A DNA stretch of 25,862 bases from an uncultured Mycoplasmatota bacterium (GTDB lineage Bacteria > Bacillota_I > Bacilli_A > RF39 > UBA660): assembly GCA_948470005.1 (NCBI GenBank), contig CAOKNI010000012.1, positions 1-25,862 of the forward strand, written 5' to 3'. The notes beneath the pieces were generated by a model that was given only the letters and a program-made list of their open reading frames with translations, did not search any database and was not told the DNA's origin. Of this stretch, positions 21,826 to 25,862 are shown piece by piece; the stretch's first letter is position 1; each line of letters begins with the position of its first letter. The position numbers and the translations under genes are program-made.

Positions 21826-23133
21826 TTAAAATGGTAGCTTCATATTTCCATTACTAAATTGTTTCATCATTTTTTTCATTTCTTCAAATTGATTTAACAA
21901 GCGATTAACTTCTTCAACACTTCTACCACTTCCCTTGGCAATACGCATCTTTCTACTTGCCTTTAAAACTTCAGGATGCCTTCTTTCATATGGTGTCATC
22001 GAACTTACTATTGCTTCAACATGTAATAATTGTTTGGGGTCAATATTTATATTATTTAAGCCCATTTTCCTAGCTCCTGGAAGCATCTTTAAAATATTTT
22101 CTAAAGGACCCAATTTTTTTATTTGCTTTAAATTCATCATAAAGTCTTCTAAATCATAGTTTCCTTTTTTCATTTTTGACATTTGCATTTTAGCATCATC
22201 TTCGCTAATCAAATTTTCCACTTTTTCAGCTATCCCTAAAATATCACCCATATCCAAAATTCGGTTTGCCATCGCATCCGGATAAAACTCTCTAATTCCA
22301 TCCATTTTCTCAGAATCTCCTACAAACTTAATTGGAATATTAGTCAAATGTCTTACAGATAAAGCAACACCACCCTTAGTATTTCCATCTAATTTAGTAA
22401 GAATAGTGCCTGTTAAATTTAAAGCTTCATTAAAGCCTGTTATAACATTTATAGCATCTTGACCCATCATCACATCAATTACAAGTATAGCCTCATCTAT
22501 TTTAACTTCACTTTCTATATCTTTTAATTCTTGCATTAAATTCTCGTCTATTTGAAGACGTCCTGCGGTATCAATAATTATATAATCTAAGTTATTATCT
22601 TTAGCATATTGAAGTGCTTCTCTAACTATTACTAAAGGATTTTCTTTTCCTTTTGTAAATACCGGAATATTAAGACTTTTACCAATTTCTATTAATTGCT
22701 CTATCGCTGCTGGCCGGTAAATATCACATGCGACTAATAAAGGTTTTTTGTGATGTTTTTTTCGTAAAAAATTCGCAAGTTTTCCTGCGGTTGTTGTTTT
22801 CCCACTACCTTGAAGACCACAAAGCATCAAAATTGTTGTCTCTTTATTTATAGTTAGCGGAACATAATCTCCCCCTAAAAGCGTAATCAGTTCGTCTTTC
22901 ACAAGCTTTATAAATAATTCATCAGGTTTTACACTTTTGCTCACATCAAGCCCTAATGCTTTTTCTTTAACATTAGCAACAAATTCCTTTACAACTTGAT
23001 AGTTAACGTCTGCCTCTAATAAAGCAAGTCTAATCTCCCGCATCGCTTCACTAATATTTTCTTCGGTAATTCGTCCCATGCCTCGAATATTTTTGATGGC
23101 TTTACTAAGTCTATCACCCATATATTCAAACAT
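21826..23133 (-). CDS. ffh: Signal recognition particle GTPase Ffh (SRP54)
   Basis: Protein part of the signal recognition particle: with 4.5S RNA and FtsY it targets nascent membrane proteins. The N domain comes first, then the G domain with P-loop GLQGSGKTT (106-114), CDIYRPAA, DTAGRLQ, TKLDGNTKGG and FVGDSEKMD, then the Met-rich M domain (from about residue 300) with RRHPEVLKASRKMRIAKGSG and MKKMMKQF. 435 aa, close to the usual length. AGGAGAG precedes the ATG. The ylxM gene often found upstream is absent. Identification is secure. Confidence 0.97.
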   Translation of the reverse strand: MFEYMGDRLSKAIKNIRGMGRITEENISEAMREIRLALLEADVNYQVVKEFVANVKEKALGLDVSKSVKPDELFIKLVKDELITLLGGDYVPLTINKETTILMLCGLQGSGKTTTAGKLANFLRKKHHKKPLLVACDIYRPAAIEQLIEIGKSLNIPVFTKGKENPLVIVREALQYAKDNNLDYIIIDTAGRLQIDENLMQELKDIESEVKIDEAILVIDVMMGQDAINVITGFNEALNLTGTILTKLDGNTKGGVALSVRHLTNIPIKFVGDSEKMDGIREFYPDAMANRILDMGDILGIAEKVENLISEDDAKMQMSKMKKGNYDLEDFMMNLKQIKKLGPLENILKMLPGARKMGLNNINIDPKQLLHVEAIVSSMTPYERRHPEVLKASRKMRIAKGSGRSVEEVNRLLNQFEEMKKMMKQFSNGNMKLPF

Positions 23134-23157
23134 TTAAATCACTCTCCTAGTAGTATT

Positions 23158-23186
23158 ATTTTACCATTTTGGCTTTGTAAATTCAA
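23158..23186 (-). promoter_or_regulatory. Sigma-A promoter for ffh
   Basis: On the minus strand TTGAAT, 17 bp, then TAAAAT with TGG upstream (extended -10), about 25 bp before the ATG. Confidence 0.7.
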
Positions 23187-23210
23187 TTCTAAACTAAAAT
23201 AAACTATTTA

Positions 23211-23744
23211 TTATTCTACTTCCATATTTTCTCGAAAATTATTTTTATACCAATTATTTAAAACCCTTCTACTCTTAAATATTAAAACTTTACTCTTATC
23301 CAAACTATTTATAATTTCCATAATTTCTTTTCTTTTTTTATGTCGCCAAACTATTACCCATGAAAAAAAATACCACGTTAGATTTTCTTTACATCCTGCA
23401 ATTTCTTTTTTCTCTTCTCCATGATGTTTTAAAAATCTTTTTAAGACTCCCCTCACTTGAGCAAATGTCGAATAATCTAAATAAATAACTAAATCACTTG
23501 TTTTTAAGCGTTCCTTTAAAGTTGTAGTATAAGTTCCATCAATAATCCATTTTGGATGCTTTAATTTTTCTAAAATAATTTTGTCTCTTTCTGTAACATC
23601 TCTTACCACCCAGTTTTCTAAATAATTTATACCATCAAGATGTACAACCGGAATATTTAGCTTCATACTTAAATTATCCCCAAGTGTTGTTTTACCTGTC
23701 CCACTTCCCCCAATTATACTTATTTTATTTATATTTTCAAACAT
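23211..23744 (-). CDS. P-loop kinase of the adenylate-kinase-like / 'FlaR' topology-modulation family
   Basis: A small P-loop NTPase, 177 aa: Walker A GGSGTGKTT (12-20), then VVHLDGINY in the substrate-binding position, the WIIDGTYTTTL motif, DLVIYLDYS (Walker B-like), a lid-like stretch with R and K residues around VLKRFLKHHG, and a closing VLIFKSRRVLNNW. These match the group annotated as DNA topology modulation protein FlaR or shikimate/adenylate-kinase-like. The real substrate is not known, and the 'topology' name has weak support. GAGGG precedes the ATG. It follows the lipoprotein gene by about 30 bp, possibly in one transcript. Confidence 0.85.
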   Translation of the reverse strand: MFENINKISIIGGSGTGKTTLGDNLSMKLNIPVVHLDGINYLENWVVRDVTERDKIILEKLKHPKWIIDGTYTTTLKERLKTSDLVIYLDYSTFAQVRGVLKRFLKHHGEEKKEIAGCKENLTWYFFSWVIVWRHKKRKEIMEIINSLDKSKVLIFKSRRVLNNWYKNNFRENMEVE

Positions 23745-23776
23745 TTAAATTCCCTCTTAAAAGAAAAATACTAACA

Positions 23777-24640
23777 CTAACCAAGTGCTGTATTTCTAAT
23801 ACTACTTATTAATTCATTCATAATAGAAAGATAATTTTCATTCCCCGCTACTTCCGCATCTGTTAAAGTATATAAAGTATTAACTTTTATAATATTTGCT
23901 TTATATTTACTTTCAAGTTCGGTAATAAGTTCTGACTTAGTATCAGTATCACATAAATAAATATCTTTATACTTTTCGCTTTTAAAATTAGTCTTAATAG
24001 TTGTCTCATTTGCACTATCATTATCTAAAACTATAACATTAAAACCATAGTTTTCCAAAAACTTAAGTTTATTTGAAGAGGCAACTAAAGTATAATTCCC
24101 ATCCATTACTGCACTACTAGCAATACTTCTAAGCTCCGCATCCATATAAGAGAGTGTTTCCTCTAACTCTAAATATTTTTTATTAATAACCTCCACTACC
24201 GTTTTACTCGTAGTATACTCTATTAAGTTATCCTTAATATTTTTAGCTAACATCAAATAATTATTAGGTGAAAGCCATAATTCTTCTAAAGCATCTTCAT
24301 AATTTAAGCCATAAGATACATCAATAAGCAAAATATTTTTGTTATCATTTAGAAATTCCCGAGCAAGTTCTTTTTCATTAGTAAGCCCATTATAAACAAA
24401 TAATGCTCCTTTATGATATGTATCTTTTTGTTTGTTAGTAAGTTCATAATTTTTAACATCTGCTCCATTAGGATAAATGCTTGTAACAACCTTTTCTTCT
24501 CCATATAAGTAATTAGTTAAATATTGGATTGGATAAATAGTCGTATAAACATTATCATTACTAAGTTTATCATCTTTAAAACAACTAGAAAGTGACAACA
24601 AAAGCAGTACCATAACTCCCATATTTATTATTTTTTTCAT
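23777..24640 (-). CDS. ZnuA-like metal-transporter substrate-binding lipoprotein lacking the usual His ligands
   Basis: A 287-aa lipoprotein: basic start, hydrophobic stretch and lipobox LSSC with Cys20. The mature part follows the cluster A-I (ZnuA/PsaA/TroA) pattern: VYTTIYPIQYLTNYL, the NGADVKNYELT region, ALFVYNGLTNEKE, ELWLSPNNYLMLAKNI, TLVASSNKLKFLENYGFN. But the metal-binding histidines are replaced at all three sites: Lys-Asn where D-P-H-x-Y is expected, Leu where D-P-H-x-W is expected, and Ser-Asn where S-H-x-A-F is expected. There is no His-rich loop, and no ABC ATPase or permease is adjacent. It may have another ligand or another role. The family call is good; metal transport is doubtful. 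Confidence 0.85.
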   Translation of the reverse strand: MKKIINMGVMVLLLLSLSSCFKDDKLSNDNVYTTIYPIQYLTNYLYGEEKVVTSIYPNGADVKNYELTNKQKDTYHKGALFVYNGLTNEKELAREFLNDNKNILLIDVSYGLNYEDALEELWLSPNNYLMLAKNIKDNLIEYTTSKTVVEVINKKYLELEETLSYMDAELRSIASSAVMDGNYTLVASSNKLKFLENYGFNVIVLDNDSANETTIKTNFKSEKYKDIYLCDTDTKSELITELESKYKANIIKVNTLYTLTDAEVAGNENYLSIMNELISSIRNTALG

Positions 24641-24665
24641 TTAAAACATCACCTTTATTATTAAT

Positions 24666-24695
24666 ATTTTAATTGATTTTCTTTTATAAATCAAT
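24666..24695 (-). promoter_or_regulatory. Promoter of the ZnuA-like gene overlapped by an inverted repeat
   Basis: On the minus strand TTGATT, 17 bp, then TAAAAT. A perfect 8-bp inverted repeat ATTGATTT-N8-AAATCAAT (24672-24695) fills the spacer and -35 box, as an operator would. The sequence does not resemble the Zur or MntR boxes I know. Confidence 0.6.
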
Positions 24696-24717
24696 ACTAT
24701 ACGGCCATTTTGTAGTG

Positions 24718-25803
24718 TTAACGTCGATTTCGCTCAATACCAAAAAATGCAGCTAATCCTAAAACACTTTCATTAACGGTATTATCATAGTATAAATTTT
24801 GGGCTTCTTCTTTACTTATTTCTTCTGGTATAGAAGTTATCCCTTCTTGACTAAAATTTATCCAGAATTTTATAAATCTACCATTTAATTTTTTGATAAT
24901 TATTCCACTAGTTATTAAAATTCCACATGATGAATTGTAGGCATAACTTAAAATATTTCCAAGAATATTACTAGATATTACAATTTCGCCTTCACTACCA
25001 ATATTTCTTCTTAAAGCTTCTTTGATAGTTTGAATGCGTAAGTTTGCTTCTTCAATTTCTTCAGGTTTATAATTAAATGGAAAAGGCATTTCTTCATATT
25101 CTTCGGGAGTTTTATCACTTATAAAGAAGGTTTCAAAATAGTTAATGTCAAATGGTGTACTAAAGATTTTAGATGCGGCACTATTATCCAAATCTTCAGA
25201 ATTTCCTCTTTCTCTGCATTCATTAATATAGTGTTTAAATTTGGGAAAATTAAGTCTAAAAGAGCGAGCTTCATTTAAAGGAATATGAAATTCCGCACTA
25301 AACATTTTATCTTTTAGAGATTCTGTATCTTCTTTTATATATTTACCATTACTATCAAAATAACGAATATCAAGTTTATAATCATGAAAAAAATCATTAT
25401 CATCGATAATTTCTTCTTTTTGGACCAATTTTCTACGAGAGTCTTTTATCGTATATGAAAACTCACCATAATATAAAATAGAATTATCTTCAATGTAATG
25501 ACCACTTAGACTAACTTCGCCTGATACTGCATAAAAATCATAAGTATATTCTTCATCTTCGATACTAATATCCACATCAAAATCTTTCATGCTTTTCATG
25601 TGGGTAACTATTTTTACTGCTTCGCTAGTTGCCAAAACTTCATCTATACTAAAACTTGGCCCTAAAAATATTTTAATGCTATCTAATGATGCATTATCTA
25701 TAATTTTTAAAAGTTTTTCTTTAATACTTAAAAAATTCCTATCATTTTGAAATTCTTTTAAATATGAAAAAATTCTTTCTATTAATTCTTCTAAATCTTC
25801 CAT
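24718..25803 (-). CDS. Hypothetical protein (361 aa)
   Basis: I do not recognise this protein. It is 361 aa, acidic, with no signal peptide or membrane helix. The N-terminal about 70 residues are helical (MEDLEELIERIFSYL onward). The middle (about 75-180) is beta-rich with aromatic repeats (EEYTYDFYAVSGEVSLSG, YYGEFSYTIKD), suggesting a beta sandwich or barrel. A helical part with EEIEEANLRIQTIKEAL follows, and the end is AAFFGIERNRR. AAGGA lies close to the ATG. It stands between the hairpin at the right edge and the ZnuA-like gene. Function unknown. Confidence 0.75.
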   Translation of the reverse strand: MEDLEELIERIFSYLKEFQNDRNFLSIKEKLLKIIDNASLDSIKIFLGPSFSIDEVLATSEAVKIVTHMKSMKDFDVDISIEDEEYTYDFYAVSGEVSLSGHYIEDNSILYYGEFSYTIKDSRRKLVQKEEIIDDNDFFHDYKLDIRYFDSNGKYIKEDTESLKDKMFSAEFHIPLNEARSFRLNFPKFKHYINECRERGNSEDLDNSAASKIFSTPFDINYFETFFISDKTPEEYEEMPFPFNYKPEEIEEANLRIQTIKEALRRNIGSEGEIVISSNILGNILSYAYNSSCGILITSGIIIKKLNGRFIKFWINFSQEGITSIPEEISKEEAQNLYYDNTVNESVLGLAAFFGIERNRR

Positions 25804-25823
25804 AGTTCCTTGTATGATATATA

Positions 25824-25856
25824 TAGTCAGTTATAAATTATTTATAATTCTGACTA
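25824..25856. repeat. Strong hairpin / inverted repeat at right edge
   Basis: Outer arms TAGTCAG / CTGACTA (25824-25830, 25850-25856) and inner arms TTATAAA / TTTATAA around a 3-nt loop give a 14-bp stem with one 2-nt bulge. It sits about 20 bp upstream of the 361-aa gene. With no T-run it is better read as an operator or leader than as a terminator. Confidence 0.55.
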
Positions 25857-25862
25857 GTATAT

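Noticed and set aside
1..25862. CRISPR array
   Set aside because: No regularly spaced repeats of 24-40 bp were found; repeats seen are hairpins and one internal coding duplication.
1..25862. Alternative genetic code with TGA as Trp
   Set aside because: Recognised genes use TGG for Trp and give full-length products with standard stops.

Overview
The window is an AT-rich (about 70% or more A+T), gene-dense piece of chromosome from a low-GC Firmicute-type bacterium. The gene set fits the reduced, gut-associated Bacilli/Mollicutes-like lineages (RF39, Erysipelotrichia or Izemoplasma-like); this placement is inference, since no rRNA is present. Supporting signs are strong AGGAGG-type ribosome binding sites, sigma-A promoters with TATAAT boxes, Bacillus-type DUF2624, YtrA-like GntR and CotD-like proteins, and the standard genetic code (Trp is TGG). 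Most genes are on the minus strand.

Layout. 1-3250: translation and cell wall genes on the minus strand (efp, a small basic ORF behind a structured leader, rpmG, a PBP2-type transpeptidase). 3253-4427: a DUF2624 protein on the plus strand, a terminator, then about 0.8 kb of decayed coding sequence. 4428-7117: endonuclease IV, a lone type IV pilin-like protein with its own promoter, and a family 2 glycosyltransferase. 7120-10271: an ABC ATPase, a large permease and a YtrA-type GntR regulator with overlapping ends, expressed leftward from a promoter whose start site is covered by a TGTACTAGTACA palindrome. 10370-10720: an unusually GC-rich, Asn-codon-rich relic resembling the template repeat of a diversity-generating retroelement (DGR), surrounded by hairpins. 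10718-14789: a small rhodanese, an orphan VirD4/TraG-type coupling ATPase, and a uppS / membrane protein pair. 14865-16705: tRNA-Thr(GGU), a CPBP protease gene broken at a poly-A tract, and a DUF3419/BtaA-like methyltransferase, all on the plus strand. 16843-18510: a heparinase II/III-like protein, also plus strand. 18560-25803: a MerR-YbjQ pair with a classic 19-bp-spacer promoter, an unknown gene, RDD-Nudix, a CotD-like protein, ffh, a small P-loop kinase, a ZnuA-like lipoprotein lacking the expected metal-binding histidines, and an unknown gene at the right edge.

How the genes work together. Much of the window is core physiology: translation (efp, rpmG, tRNA-Thr, ffh), envelope building (PBP2, uppS, glycosyltransferase, pilin) and repair or housekeeping (nfo, Nudix). 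Two self-regulated membrane modules stand out: ABC-GntR-glycosyltransferase and membrane-anchored MerR-YbjQ. The most unusual items are the DGR-like relic, the A8 frameshift in the CPBP gene, the ZnuA homologue without histidine ligands, the orphan coupling protein with repeated Asn/Gly-rich tail modules, and the decayed gene between DUF2624 and nfo. No complete mobile element, CRISPR array or reverse transcriptase is visible.
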